Source: Neurospora crassa OR74A (Eukaryota; Ascomycota; Sordariomycetes; Sordariales; Sordariaceae). Taken from it: a DNA stretch of 64,000 nt. Shown piece after piece: positions 1 through 13,678 of this stretch (its first letter is position 1; the number at the start of each line of letters is the position of its first letter). The stretch is from contig NC_026503.1 in NCBI RefSeq assembly GCF_000182925.2, forward strand, positions 2,604,001-2,668,000, in the 5' to 3' direction. Position numbers and translations under genes: made by a program. The notes beneath the pieces are model-generated. The model worked only from the letters and a program-made list of their open reading frames with translations, was not told the origin of the DNA and made no database searches.

Positions 1-1343
1 GGAGATAGGAAGAAACAGGGGCCTGAACCCCATGAACAGACATCAAAGAACTCCCCGTCATGGCAACAGGCATGCGTTGGTATCCAACCTACCTGAAGGA
101 CCAGTTTTCCGATGCCAGACATGGATGGAATCTGTGCAAGGTCCGACGTGTTCGGTTTCGATGCATCTACCCATCTACCTTGACCCATCCCCAGCATCCA
201 ACCCGGTAGGTAAACCATAACCCGCAAAGTTTCCATTTTGTTCACACAATCATCATTCATTCATGTTCTAGCCCAGTCCAGTCCAGCCGCCCACACTCGC
301 CCACACTCGTACACATACACCTTGAGCAAACAGACAGACCCTTGCTCGATTTGACGCTTTTGTGTCCCCAAGGCCCAGATAATCCTTTGATGCATGTCTT
401 GACGTCCAACATCTCGGGTGGGCCTGGTGAGCCTGGTCCTAGAAAAATGTCTTACATGCACTGGTAGCGGGAACAGAGGATACCACGTCCATGGTTCATG
501 TACCTAGGGTAGGAACTGGTAGAAGAATGATGCCCGTTGCCACTGTCCATCTTCTTTTACTAGCCAAAACTATTTACAATCACGGGCAAATCGTGACTTG
601 ACTTGTTCGCGCACAATGAGTTTGCGGGTTTGAAAACACTAGGTGGGTTTTGCACAACCTGAACTGCCTGCTGTCTATCTTCTTCCTACCTGCCTGCCTG
701 ACTCTCATCACAGTCCGAATGGAAAACGTGAAGCGAGTAACATATTATTGACGAACAAATCACTCCTGGAGAAGATCAACCGAGAGGTTGTCAGAAGTGT
801 GTTGTTCACGCTATGCTTGAGTAACTAATCTAAGCAACTAAGACTAGTAGTTTTGATAACCTGCTTCATCTCTCGTACATGTTTTTCGCTCCGTTTTGTT
901 CCATCACGACTTACGCCACCACGACATAGCCGCGTCGCCAAAAAGGCCACTGCGTTACACCATAGCGACTCTCGTCAGTGTCGAAAAGCCATCAAGAAAA
1001 TTCACTCAGCGCGTTGTCAGGTACGACAGGGGCGCCACGTTCTAGCTCCGATGGATATCTATCCAAGCCGAAACGCCAAATACGCTGTGAATAACCGTAG
1101 GGTATACTCTGCCACCCAAAATGCCATCCTCTCAAAGGATGTGCTAAAAAAAATTTATCCAAAAAAAAAAAAAAACCAAAAAAAAAAACAAAAAAAAATT
1201 GAAGCAGGGACAGAAAGAACCAGATGACTCAATCCCTTGCTGTCAAATGCTGTCCAGAACTCCTACCATGCCGTGACATAAGAATCTCAAGAAAAGATAT
1301 TAAGCGGTTGGGGAGGAAAATGGCTGTGACGGCCCCGAGAGGT
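1..1343. other. Region downstream of bek-1, no gene seen
   Basis: Only short chance frames occur here, none with a recognisable domain or intron pattern. An A-rich stretch at about 1147-1200 sits just beyond the bek-1 stop codon on the 3' side of that gene. The part nearest 1343 is probably bek-1 3' UTR; the rest holds nothing I can name. Confidence 0.6.
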
Positions 1344-2592
1344 TTAAATGCTGGCGTGGTGCCCATGGCCATGTCCATGCCCATAGCTTTGGTAACGAGA
1401 ATCCATTTCATAAGACTCGGAGCTCTCCCGGCTGCTGTAATCAAGGACGCCTCTGTCGCTCATGGGGGTGGCATATTGCGGTGGTCGGACATCCGCGTCA
1501 GATTCCGGGCAATTGAGAAGGTGGTTGATTGAGGGCTCGACACTGACGCTGCGGCGACTGGGCACGCCACGGCCCGGACCCGAGCGGCTGTAGTGTCTCG
1601 TGTGGGAAACCGAAACCGGTCGAGTTCGGCGGGCGATGGGTGACGAGTTGGGACGATAATGCTTCGCGGCCTCGGTTTCGGCCTTCGCCTGTTCGATGAG
1701 GAGGGGGACTTTGCGGCGACGGGCGTTGATGAACCAGTTCGAGATTTGATCTGAAAAGCCAACAGTCAGTAAAGTGGTACTTACGAAGGAGACGCTGTCG
1801 GATTATCTTACTCATCTGCATGTTTGTTTCTCTCATCATTTTTTGCTTCTCATCTTCGGTCGGATAGGGGTGGTTTAGATGGCCGTACAGCCAAGCGTAC
1901 AGCTTCTCCGTAACCTCCTTGGGAAGATTGCCACGTCTCTTGTTCTTGCCCCCATCGCCGCCCCGAGGGCTCACCGCAGAATCAGAGTGGCCCCCCCAAG
2001 GATGAGCATAGTGCAAGCGCTCGCTGCGGGCACGCTGTTCGTAGAGATTCTGCTGGGATCCGGGTTGAGGGAAGGGCCCATGACGGTGTTCTAGTGGGGG
2101 GTAGTAGGAATCTTGAGGATACCCGTGAGGAGGGTAGCTATCCTGACGGTATATGGGCTGGTGTTGGCCATACTGAGGGTAGCCACGCCGTGGCTCGCTG
2201 TTTTGATGATAGCCGTTGTGTTGAGCAAAAGCGTTTGACGGTGGCAGACGCGGAAGCGGGCCATCTAGGTAGGTACGTGCTCCAGAATCTTGCTGGCCAT
2301 GACTATGTTGCGAAAAGACATTGATGCTGGGGCTGGAGCCCGTTGTTGGCAGACGATCAGTGGTGTATCCTTGGGAATTTCCACCATCAATAGTATCCTT
2401 TTGCGCCTGAGATTGCCGGCGGCCATAGTCCATGTCCAGCTTATCAAAATCTGGAATAATGGACCGGATGGGTGGCAGTGCTGAGCCGGGAGATGGAAGC
2501 GACCGCGGGTCGTTATGTGAGCTACTCACGTTCAGGCCATGCATTGTCTGAGGCCGGTGGTGCGGTGGATGATGATAGAATGATGTCGCCAT
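1344..2592 (-). CDS. bek-1: TALE-class homeodomain transcription factor (BEK-1-like)
   Basis: Two exons (2592-1812 and 1750-1344) joined by a 61-nt intron give 395 aa. The donor GTAAGA and acceptor TTTTCAG split an Asn codon and restore MQMNQISNWFINARRR, a textbook TALE recognition helix with WF-I-N-R. The homeodomain lies at about residues 213-276 and has the extra residues of the three-amino-acid-loop class (HLNHPYPTEDEK). The N-terminal 210 residues are His/Pro/Gln/Tyr-rich and look disordered. The C-terminus has a Gly-His repeat (GHGHGHGHH). The ATG at 2592 is the first in frame. It should act in the nucleus as a DNA-binding regulator. I recall bek-1 as an N. crassa homeobox gene linked to hsp98; the family call is secure, the symbol rests on memory. 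The gene borders a 17-kb region without other genes. Confidence 0.85.
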
Positions 2593-5500
2593 CTTGGATG
2601 AAGTAAGAAATATCGAACTGGGAGGGCAACGGTCTCGCGGAATGTTGTGATGTGGTGTTGTCAGATGTCAGGCGCCCGTTAGACACAGGGTAGTGCTTCT
2701 ATAGAAAATGGACGACTAGCGGCAACGAAGCCAGCCTGTGCTAACACTCGATTTGTCAGTTTTATCTGTCTTGACCGTTTTGTGTCAGAGGCACGTTACC
2801 TTTGGTCTTTAATGTTGACGGAAGAGCGGACTCAAGAGTGCTTGTGGGACAATATGGCACAGTGAAGAGTGACAAGGAGTGAAGGAAAAGGGCCCAGGTT
2901 TCTCTGGGAGGATAGGTATCTTATAAAAAGTTTAAAAAGAAAAGAAGCCCAATGTTGGTTGATAGCCTTCACCTCATCGACTGCGGCGGAATTCCGAATA
3001 GGTAAATAGCACGAAGGTGGCCGAATTGACTTGATGACACTCAAGGTTGTTGGCATTGATGTGTGTATTGATATGTCGAGGGTCGACTTCTCTTGGCGTA
3101 CACCTTTCGGAGCTGCAATATGGAACCTTTGTCGCTTAATATGTTGTTCGGGATTGTTGTGTGCAGAGATGTTGAACGCACTTGCTGCAGGATGCCTCTG
3201 GATCGCAAGCAGCCTTCAATGTGTCATTCGAGTGGTGTTCTGCGCTTCCCACTGAGCTTCTCTGGCGGTTCTCACGGATGCTGCGTCTTTGCGAGAGGGC
3301 GCGCGCGTGTACCATCCATAGGCGGATGCAATGTCCTTCGTAGTAGGTATGTATCTCTGGACAGAAAGGCGCCCAGTAGACACCGTTGTCAGGAGTCCCC
3401 CGGCATGTCGAACCCACGGCTCATAACGAACGCGAGAGAGAGAGGGGGGGAGGAAAAAAAAAGTGAAAACCGGGGATGGGTTTTGGTGACAATAGACGGA
3501 CGACATGGACAGGGTCCCAACACTGGTCGTCTCGGCATCACGCAACCTCTCTTAAGTGCTCTGCTAGAGGTTGAAGACATGTGGTATGGTATTGTAACAG
3601 GTCCGTACTGTATTGCCAGGGTGTCCCAATACAAGTAATTACGTAGCATGGCGCATGGTTTGGCTGAGATGTCAATGCCGGTCGGTGCATGCACGTACCG
3701 GACAAGGGGCAAGGAGCACGGCCCAAGGTACTACGGTACAATGGTACATTGGTCGGTACCCACGTCCCGGACATCCCAAGAGGCAACTTGTACCTTCCTT
3801 CACCTACCTATCCCCCTCACATGCCAACAATTGCTGTATGATACGCTCCTGGACGGGAACGCGGGAGATAGAGGGACCAGAGCCAAGTTATGCAATTTCT
3901 ATACAACTTGTGACCTGTATTAAAGGCCCAAGCCTCCAACAGCTTCCCATAATATAGGAGCGCCCTTTCCCCGACACATGCCTCTGTTCATGATACAGGC
4001 ATCCGCAGACCCAAGACCGACACTTAGGGAGAGAGAACTGGCATCCAGAATGCAAAACACGTCACAGCTTCGGCCGGGAAGCCATGCAGTGCGCGCGTGT
4101 ATCGCCGAGGAAAGATGCCGCCGGCGTGCCGTCCCGCACCCTGTCGAACTTGTTTAGGTGGCCTTGAAGCTTCGAAATGGCAGCGGAAAATCAGAGGACT
4201 GCACATCATCGGTGGTCATCTGCTAGCGCGTTCAGAACCGTGGGTTGAAATCCAGCTCAATAAAGCTCCCGCAGTTTGTGGAGTGGACGAGTCTCTGGCT
4301 TTTCCTTTCTCCATGATGGAAAGACTATGGAAGCAACTCATGATCTCGACCAACGCTGTTTGGTTGATTCCGTCATGGCAAACATTTGGCGGATCTGGAC
4401 ACACGGCAGACCCGACATCCACTGCAGACGCAATCCTACGTTGCCGACCAGCTGGCGGCGTACCTGATCACGGCATCGACGGCAGATACTTGATTAACTT
4501 GAACTGGTGTGGTTCTTGTTCTTGATACACTCAGTCCACTCAACCGGAACACGGAACATGAAGAGACTTCGGTGATGGAGGGGACGACCGGACTTCATCG
4601 GTCGCAGCTGGCTCGAGGAAAATTGCTACCAAGATACCTCTAGGGTGCCTCTTGGCGAACGAACTCTTTGTGACTTCAGTAACGACATTGTCCGATCACA
4701 GGTCTGTCTGTACGAACATTCAAGGTTGAACCAAAGCGCGAAGATGTCATGGGCTATGGCCCTGCCTCTAGACCCTTCGTTCTCACCTGCGAGAGGTGCA
4801 CAGGTGCGGGCCTCACTTTTCTCGCTCTGCTCGCGAGGCTGGATTCAAGGTAATCTAGTAGCTGCATGTGTATGTTCAAGCAAAAGTTAAGTTTTGGATG
4901 ACCGCTTTGGAGAAAAAGCAGAAACCCGTGATCACTGCAATCGTAAGGAGTTATGCACACCAGCGACATTACCATATCCAGTTTTGAGCGTCCCAAGGGC
5001 AACGCTGCAGAAATCCTCAGCAAAACGAGAAAATAACCTTCTTTTCATTCGCTTTTGCCCCAACCGGGCATGTTTCTGACGATTTGCTAGGGCACTGCTA
5101 GGCCTGTCAGGCTGCCTGGCTAAAAGATACTAGCAATTAGACTTGGGGCAAGTGAGGTAGCATCCGGAGCGGGCTCCGTCCTGATTGCAATTACATATCC
5201 TTACGTACAGGCAAGGGGCCAACCTCTGCCAAAATTGCACTGTTTGGGTCTGCTTGAAGCTACTCAAGTACTGATATGTGCCAGAAAGCTGGAGAGTGAT
5301 GGACTGGAATGTATCTCGGCGCCTCGATACCAGAGGGAAAGAAGCAAATCTAAATCAGAAACTAAATTGCCTGAAGCCCTTCGAAATCGGGACTCAAAAC
5401 TGCTCAGTCATCAGCAGATGACTACAAAACGTCGAATTAGCCCTCACTTCATCCAATAAGTAACGTCCCGACTTTCTGGGCCAACCAAAACAGGCCCCAG

Positions 5501-7680
5501 GGCACTGGATGTCTGTAACGAACCCCTGGAGCAACCCCCGGGTAGACGGATGCACGGGGCCAGGGTGCTGGAAAGGTTGTTGAAGAAGGGACAATCCAGT
5601 CAAGAAGGGAAACGGAGGGTGTTCACCAGTCTCGGAACCGAATGATTCCCAAGGACTCTTTACAAATACCCGGCTCCCGCGCACTGTTCGACAAGCCAAG
5701 CAACCTTATTTTCCGGAACAGGGACAGAACGAGAATGGGATGTGTGTTTGCTCCCTATTTCGCTGAACTGAGCACGGTGATACTTGAGGAACCGTCATGG
5801 CGTAAAGCAGACGGCGGGAAGTAAGGCAACTAGCTCGTCGGGGCTTCCCATTTTTGCCATGTCATGAAGGATCACGGCAGCGATTACCGACCATCGAACT
5901 GACATGCGAGCGGATTTAATGAACCGCTCCTCGTCTCCTCAAAGAGACGCCTTATACTGGTGCGGCAGAATCCTCTGTTCGTCCCATCGGCCCATCATGA
6001 TACCTGCTGCAGCGGCAGCAGCGAGTGTCAAAGATCCCCGAAGGACACGACACTCGCAGGAGAAATCGGATCGGATCAGGGAATAAGGCAGGCAGACAAC
6101 CCAGCCAGACCGGACCACCACCGGCCCTCTTTCTCGTCTTCTCACCAACCAAGAGGTGGTCTGCTGAACACACACACACACAGAAAGCTGACACTGCAGG
6201 AGTGACAGTGACAACGGTGACAGTGACACAGCAAGGCTCGTGGCCGCCGCCGCCTTCTCCGCCGCCGCCACCACCATTACCAGTAGCAAACCTCCTTCGT
6301 TCGTTCATCAAAACCCTTCTCCAGCTTTGCCAGAAAACGGGTGAGCTGTTGTGAATCTGACATCCACATCTTGACGTACTAGCCACCGCCCCCCTCCCCT
6401 TCTTCACGATGCACGATCTCGTCAACATGCCTATGGTGTGGAAGATCTCCGATGCCTTGTATACGCACTTCTAGTATCTAGTACCCGGGTCCGTATGCGA
6501 GCCAAACTGCCCAAGGCTTTTGCCGACCACTCGTTGAAGCGCCCCTAGCTGCCCTCCAAGCGTCACCGGTTCATGAGTGCACTGAATTGGCGGTGAACAC
6601 ACATCTTCCAAAGCTCGGCGACATGCTGGGTTCCTGCAGTGGCAACACGAATCCGTATGCATGATGGCCTCGATGGATACGGTCGAGAATTCGAACGAGG
6701 TAGATAGCAGCTATGGAAGCCTCAGTTACCGAAACCGTGATGGACAATGAACCGCCTGACGACAACTAGCATTTGGTTCAGTGACTTGTTGTGGAACTTC
6801 CCTCCCTGATCCTATGTTGTAGGCTTCGAGTGACCGACATCATAGCTTCAACAGAAACATCATGAAAAAAGCAACGCCGCACACTCAAGCTATCGGAGGA
6901 CTGCTTTTACCCCCCAAGCAAACCCATCCGGATTAGTCCATGTACATTTTCGTGGAAACAAAACACGGAGTTCCTTTAACGGCAGAAACCCGCAAAAGCA
7001 TCTGTCGATACCCACAATGGCGTATCCAGCGACAGGCAGAAGGGGGGTGGGGTAGATATGTCAGGCACGCACACACAAAAGAAAAGACGTTTTGAAATGG
7101 TACGCCCACCGCAGGCCCGTCAGGTATGTATGTTGCTGTATGTGGAATCGCGGGATCGCGGGATCGGGATACGGTTGGTTTCTGCATGGAGGCTCAGCAA
7201 CGGTTTTGCTTGCCTCCTTTCGTTCCCTTCATGTGTGTGCTGGCGTTGCCGCTAGTGGTATGTACTAGGTCAAATGGGAGAAAAGATAATGATCCGTGAT
7301 CCGATCCATAAAAAAAGCTTCCAGCTTTCTTCGGAACATTTCATCCCCACGCTGGAAGGCGAGGTGGGATTGAATGGAAATCCTTTCCTTGCTTCCGTCC
7401 GAGAATAAGGCATGCTGCCAAGCTTGCCCCCACGCAAAGTAGGTTCTACAAATGGCCGCCTCGCACGGGGACGAGGAGTGGAAAGAGAAAGAGAACGAGG
7501 ACGAGCATGAGAATGATATTGGTTGAGGTATGCCGATGGCAGAAACAGAGGACTGATCAATCATGCTGGAGGAAAGGAAAGGGCAATGACAATGGGTGGG
7601 TCGATCCCGCTTCCGAAGATCGCCATATGAAAACCCCCAAGCTGCAGGGGTTTCTGGATCAGGTATTGCTGTCAAGGCCA
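2593..7680. other. Gene-poor region, first third; upstream of bek-1
   Basis: No frame here has a domain I recognise, good intron borders or sustained coding character. The first few hundred bases are presumably the bek-1 promoter and 5' UTR. Short oddities are GGTAC units spaced 8 bp apart near 3727-3759 and a CA repeat at about 6168-6182 followed by a GCC/CCG-rich tract near 6241-6275. The base composition is mixed, not the AT-rich pattern left by RIP, so I see no transposon remnant. Confidence 0.55.
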
Positions 7681-8802
7681 CCATGACATGATACTAAGTG
7701 GACGTGAAGCGTCCAGCCAACCAAACAGTGAGGGAACATGTGCTGTGCAAAACCAGTCCATCTATCCCGAGGATGGAAACCTGAACGCTCCGTTTCGCGG
7801 CCGAATACCCTACCCGACCAATCAACCTCCAGGAGCCTTGACGGAGAGCACCGCGCATGCGAATACTGTGTCGTATGTCAAGGCGACCCAACGCCGCGGT
7901 ATCACAGTGTTTTCTTGTCCGAGTTCCAAATCAACTTTGCGGTAGACACACGTTGTCGAGTTTGGTGGAACGAACCCATGTTGGGCAAATACACCACAAA
8001 AGAACGTAACTTCTGGGCAGCAATCGCCTCGTTGAAACGGTCTCCGACTGATCCCCTGGTTACGAATCTGGAGGGGTCCAGTCTTCACGACACGTTCCGT
8101 CTTCTTTCCCTGGTTACAACTCGGTTAGCCGCGTGTACTATACATGGAGCAATCAGTTGGGGCAGAGGTGACACGAGAGGCATGCGGCGCTCTCTTCGTC
8201 CTGGCACGAATGCAACGGTAACCGCCTTTCTGGCCGATACAAGATTTTAGACGGTGGGAGTCCACGGGCGTCCACAGGCCCAGCCCGTACCTCTGCCAGA
8301 TGATTTCTCTCTCATGTGTACACAAGGATTCGTTTGGTTCACCCTTCTGTGTGTCCCAACCGTAGAGAACCTTGGGATGATTCCATGTCGGAGGAACCGT
8401 TCTTGAGTTTTAGCCGTTCCGAAACAGCTCTCGCTACCTTGGCATGGTCGACATCGGTTTGCCGATTATACGATGCTACACGGGCACGCAGGCGAGAAGC
8501 TTTGTCCCCCCGACGAACCATAGAAGCTTATATGTATTCGTCGTCGTCCAAGGCTGGCTGGACTGGCCCCCGTTTGGAAATCTTGTGCGTCGCCAACAGG
8601 AAAGCGTTTCGCGACAGTCTGTCATTGATGTGTCAGTCACACGAAAGGTGCTGTTGGACACTCAGAGATCTGGACCTGCTTGCCTACCTGCCACATCTGC
8701 CTTCTTTAACATACCTGCGGCGAGGTGCCAACGGCTTGCATGCAGTCCTCCATTCCATATCAGCCTTTACGCAGATTGCCTTGACCATTCTGACTCGGCT
8801 CC

Positions 8803-8818
8803 GGGGGGGGGGGGGGGG
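8803..8818. repeat. Homopolymer of 16 G
   Basis: A run of 16 consecutive G residues lies in the gene-poor region. Such runs vary in length between isolates and are prone to assembly error. Confidence 0.9.
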
Positions 8819-11800
8819 TCATCATTGTTTAATCCCTTACAAGAACAACACGACAATCAGCGTTTTTACGCACCTACAACCTGGCCATCACCCCCTTTTC
8901 CCCTTGTACAAGGTTGCCTCGTTGCTCTCAAAGGTCTCTAGCATCTACATGGTAAAAACAGGTTGATATCCATTGTTGCACGCGTGCGTGTTCGGTTGCC
9001 GGCTGACTGTTTCCCAAAATATGGTAACTCACGTCATGCCGCACCGAACAACGAACTGCTTTCGTAGACCAAGAAGGGCTTAGCTTTATACTTCAACCTT
9101 ATATCAAGGAGACTATCAAAGGATGATAGTTGATGATAAACGGTAGTTGGCCCAGGGGTGCTGGAACGTGAATCAACAATAGCCGTGTGCCACCGCCTGA
9201 CTATAGTCCGCAAGCTTACCTTGGCCCATTATCATGGTAAACAAGAATACACAAAGGCGTTATTTCCGGTCAACAGGGGATACCACCTACAGAATGCATC
9301 TGGCCGTCATTGTGACAGTGGGAGGAGTGGTCATAGTGGTGAAGGAGACTGACCTGATGCGAACGCAAGCAATAGCAGACCACACACCTTCAACAGCGAC
9401 TAAAGTCTAACCAGGTGTAAGCCCAATCTAACATTGAAACAGCTTGAGGGTATAACGTTGAAAGTTCATCAGACATGCTGCCTTGTTGCTTAATTTGATT
9501 TGGTTACCTTTTCCGCCAGCAACCCAACTGGGCGAACCGCATTTTTGACGGTGTGTGTATCTTTTCCAACCTTACATCCAGGCGTTTTGCTCTAACCGAA
9601 GTGATTCAGAGTCCAGTAGGTATATCAGCGGCATGATATTTCGAAAACGTTTTTAAAACTGGGTTAACGGGTCTCGCTTCCAAAAATCTTTTGACAGTAA
9701 CCCCAGCGGACGGGAAAGTTCGCGAGTCAGGTTATTATAGCAGCAATACGTACCAGTACGAGCAGGTATAGTACTCGATGCTCTGTACGAACGAACTAGT
9801 ATTGGTACCAGTATACGTCCTACTACCGACATGCGGACATCTAGCATCGCATGGCCTAGCGAGCGGGACGTTGCGACCCTATTAGCACTTACTGCCTGCT
9901 AATTGCCCTAATATGGCCTTGAAGTGCCTCTGACCGATAATGACACAGGGAAGGAGGCTGTTGATCGTACCATAGATTCGTCATCCGACATGGGGGGTTG
10001 CTATCTTGAGTGATGGATGCCGTCACATTCGGATCAGTACCTACAACAGAGGTTATATTAGCGGGAAGGAGACTATACTACAACGCCAAGTAAGCAAAAA
10101 TCACTTAAATTGGTAGGTGTCAGGGAGGCCATTAGGGTTTACCTTGGCTGATCTTTGACTTGCATAGGCGAAACCTACAGACAGCTAACGGGTTGATGGT
10201 TCATTCAGTCGGTGGGTGCGAACATGACCGCATGGGTATTGGTAGCCCGGCACAAGAGGCAGGGGCAAGATGACAGGTTTTCCCCATTGATGATTGATTG
10301 CGTCTGCTGGCTGTCATGTTCGACAAGTGACAGGCGCCAAGATCTTGCAAAGATACCCTCACGCAGCCAATGCGTGTGCTACCCTGTCTCCCTGTCAGTA
10401 TCTCCTGTACCGGTGGGTATGAACAGGGCTCAGGTGCGGAAGTGTGAACCGCTTTCAGATGCCCTAGCCCGAAATCCTCCTCCACACTCATGTGGGCGCG
10501 TGGGGATGGGACATGACATACTTACTGGTTGGACATAAATCTATCGTTTCCTGTCCATGCTCTCATTGTTCCCTCCCATTGATTTTTTTCCCGTGGTACT
10601 TGTTTGGGTCGTCGGTTGTCGCAGCGATGTGCTCCTCGAGCTCGGTTCTTTCCGCGGCCGACAGCTAACCGGTCGTTGCAATGAACCATGGATGCGATCC
10701 GAAGACGAACGGAATCAATGGCCGAAGGACGAAAGCACCTCTGCTTGGGCCACTGCATGGTTCCCACTTGACAGCCGAGGTCTCGAACAAGGCCTTGGCG
10801 AGGGACTTGAAGGTTATCTGATGAACCTAGCTAGGTGAACCGGGGTTAGCCAGCATCAGACTGGAGCGACATGAGACCAGGACAAAGGGATGGGGCAAAA
10901 GATCCCGGCGCTTTCAACGTGCTCAAGCGCTCGACACTGACAGCAGCAGCACTTACAGTAGGGATCCCTGAACTCCCCCGGAAGGAGAAACATGTGCCGC
11001 CCCGGGCCTTCGCCTCAGTCTTGGAACCCCGGCCCGTTCTCTCTGTCCAGTGTTCGGCCAGTCCTGAAACGCCTACGCAGTAAACGACGCGAAAAGGTCG
11101 CCGATGTCGACGGACCCAGCCAACGACGTTGCCGAGCCAGGTACGAATCAGAGTAACCATGTCTCCGCCTACCCCAGGTGCTTGCGACGTTTGAAGCTCG
11201 GACCACCCATCAAAGCCATAGTACAACAACACCCCAAAGTCCCAAACGGCAACTCTCCAAAATGACGAGCAATTGCGCAGGCCAGGACAAATTGAAGCGC
11301 GGGTCTCGATGATTGATTACTCAGCACTCCGCAGCTTCACCTATGTAGGCAACGCCTTTATGCCATACATACCTCTACGCTCCCGTCACTCGGCCTGGTG
11401 GTGAACGACTCAGAAGAAGCGGCGAGAAGCAAGCGAGCTCGGCAGGTGAACGAGTCGTGCACAATCCGCATCATGCAACCTGGGCAACAAGCGCGGAGCG
11501 AAGAGGTGGGTAACCGTGTGTGGTCGAGCGAGCGCGGGAATTTGGGAGGATTGGGGGGTTTGTGAGTTCGACTTGTTTGGCCTGGTGCCAGGAAGTGACC
11601 GCAGCGCCCACTTCACGAAATGCCGGTGGGACTAACTGCTATCTTGGCCCACCCAAAATTGTCGGTTGTCGTCAAACTCTGCCCATCCGCGCCTTCCCCC
11701 GGTCACAAGAAAGTTTTCGTTTCCTCGTCACTCGTCCCTGTGCCGGGAAGCCCCTTGCGAGTCCCGGCTGTCAAAAGATGCTTGAATGGAAAGGGTGTAT

Positions 11801-12090
11801 GGTGGTATGGTAACAATGGTATTTTTGGTATCGCAAGTACGATACGGAATCAGATACAGGCGATGGAAACCACCTATCTCTCTACCTGAAGGTACGACAG
11901 CCTCCCGAGGAACCGCGAGTCCTTGTGAAAGCCATCTTGGCACGATCTTGGTCAATCTCATCTAGGCAAGCTCTGATGGGTTCTTCCGCCCACACCAACA
12001 TCATAACGAGCAGCATCCAAGTCGACATCAACAAGGGCAAAGCAAACAGGCACCTTACCTATTTCTTTCCAACCACTGACACAGGCGATC

Positions 12091-12140
12091 GAAACAATGG
12101 AAACAATGGAAACAATGGAAACAATGGAAACAATGGAAAC
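12091..12140. repeat. Minisatellite, five perfect copies of GAAACAATG
   Basis: Five perfect 9-bp units run from 12091 to 12135, followed by a partial unit GAAAC. The unit is a multiple of three, so any frame through it stays open, which explains a repetitive frame encoding Asn-Gly-Asn here. Confidence 0.95.
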
Positions 12141-13660
12141 TGGGAAAGAGCAAGGACAGCCCCTCTACTCTACGCAAGGCAGTCACGGTCATGTATGTAT
12201 ACTGCGCATGTATGTACCTGTCACTTCCACTTTGCGGGTCCTCACCTATCCACCCATTATAGGTGCGAAGCGGAGCGAGTAGGGTTGTGCCTTGATGCAG
12301 CTGTCATGTTTCTTATTAGTGTGGAGTAAACTGGAGTTGATCTAGGGAAGATGCGGGATGCTGGATCACCCTTTTGGCGAATGGCATGCTTCCTGATGCT
12401 CATCATTAGCCGTGGGTTTTCGTCCTGTCGGTTATTCAGCCCAGGCTCTCATCAGAGTTGCGCGAGCGAATATGTATATCGCGCAAAAATTATGGGGTTT
12501 ACACTACTAGTGACTAGGTAGCCGTTAGCTGTCGTCCTGGGTGCGAAGTCGAGGAAATAGAACAGGGCCTGGATGAATCGACCAAGCTTTCACTCATCAC
12601 ACAGTCTGCCATCCAGTTCGTTGTTTCTTCCACACTCTCCCCTTCCCCTTTTCGTCCTTCCCTTCTCGGATACTTCTGCGCATCCGAGACATTGCTTCAT
12701 CATTCTTGCCACGCCAGTAGAGACATCAAGGGTTGTTTCCCATGCCCATAGCATAGCTTCTGTGGTTCCATTCAATGCAGCTGCTGCTGACGACTGGCGC
12801 CTGCTCTTCTGGGCCTCTCCAGTAAAAGAGGTGAGAGGCGCAACCCTTTCCTTGGTCTGATCCACACCGATCCTTTTTCTCCAGGACCTTTGCCCATATA
12901 GAACCTAATCTCACCGTGACATTGACGGCCTGATCGGTTATGGTGATGGAATTCCATCAGTCACGCTCCCACTTGATAGTAGGTACAGACTGGAAACGAG
13001 GAATCGGGCTCTAGTTCGCCGCTGTGGTTCGGTCGAGGTCGTTGTCAGGACGATTACTATCAAGGCACAGGTGACAGCTAAGTATGTGTATGTATGAGCC
13101 TGAAGACACCTCATGTGCACAGACATGCTGCGACAGTGACAACGCTCGTTTGACACTTGACATTTTGACACTGCCGCTCACGCGCCCCGGCTGGTAGTGA
13201 CAGATGCAAAAGACAGCCTATAATGGGCAACGAAAAAAAAATAAAAAAATCGCCTGCCCTACCCGTTCCTGTACTTACGTGGAATACGCGTAATTCAATG
13301 TTTCCCTTTCCCCAGGTCGTCGTGGAGCAACATCCATGTCTTGCCCGCCCATTATCTGCGGTTGATGGTTGAAGGCCGGTAGTCGATTCCCGCTGTCATA
13401 ATCATGGTCTGCCTCGCTCCAAATTCGGCTCCAGCTCGCTCTTCATCAAGGTACATTACTGCCAGCAACGATCCGTCACTGTACTGTAATTACGGCGGCG
13501 GCGGCGGCATCGACATTTGACATTGACGCCGCAGCAAAGCTACCTCACCACACTGAGTCACTCTAGTACCGTCCATCCGCCCCTTTCCTTCTTTACCTCT
13601 TCAAGCTGGGTAGATGTTAGCGTAGTGTGCTGTCTAGCTTGGGCGCTCGTCTGTTTCTGT

Positions 13661-13678
13661 CTTTCTTTCTTTCTTTCT
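13661..13678. repeat. CTTT tetranucleotide repeat
   Basis: About four and a half CTTT units lie inside a longer pyrimidine-rich stretch of the gene-poor region. Confidence 0.85.

Larger units (their letters stand above)
7681..12560. other. Gene-poor region, middle third
   Basis: Two longish plus-strand open frames (7738-8250, 170 codons, and 8316-8966, reading from an in-frame ATG near 8384) have no domain, and the second crosses a homopolymer of 16 G. They are most likely chance. Near 9745-9810 the motif TACCAGTA occurs more than once. The segment ends with a GAAACAATG repeat. No tRNA or rRNA gene was found by eye. Confidence 0.5.

Noticed and set aside
5952-6428. Minus-strand frame with poly-Gly and plus-strand frame with poly-Pro
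   Set aside because: Both are produced by the GCC/CCG-rich simple sequence near 6241-6275.
7738-8250. 170-codon plus-strand open frame
   Set aside because: It starts at an ATG but shows no domain, no biased composition and no intron borders. A species-specific gene cannot be excluded.
8316-8966. Plus-strand open frame of about 200 codons in the gene-poor region
   Set aside because: It has no domain, begins without an ATG at its 5' end and passes through a 16-G homopolymer; the overlapping frame at 8444-8941 is equally long.
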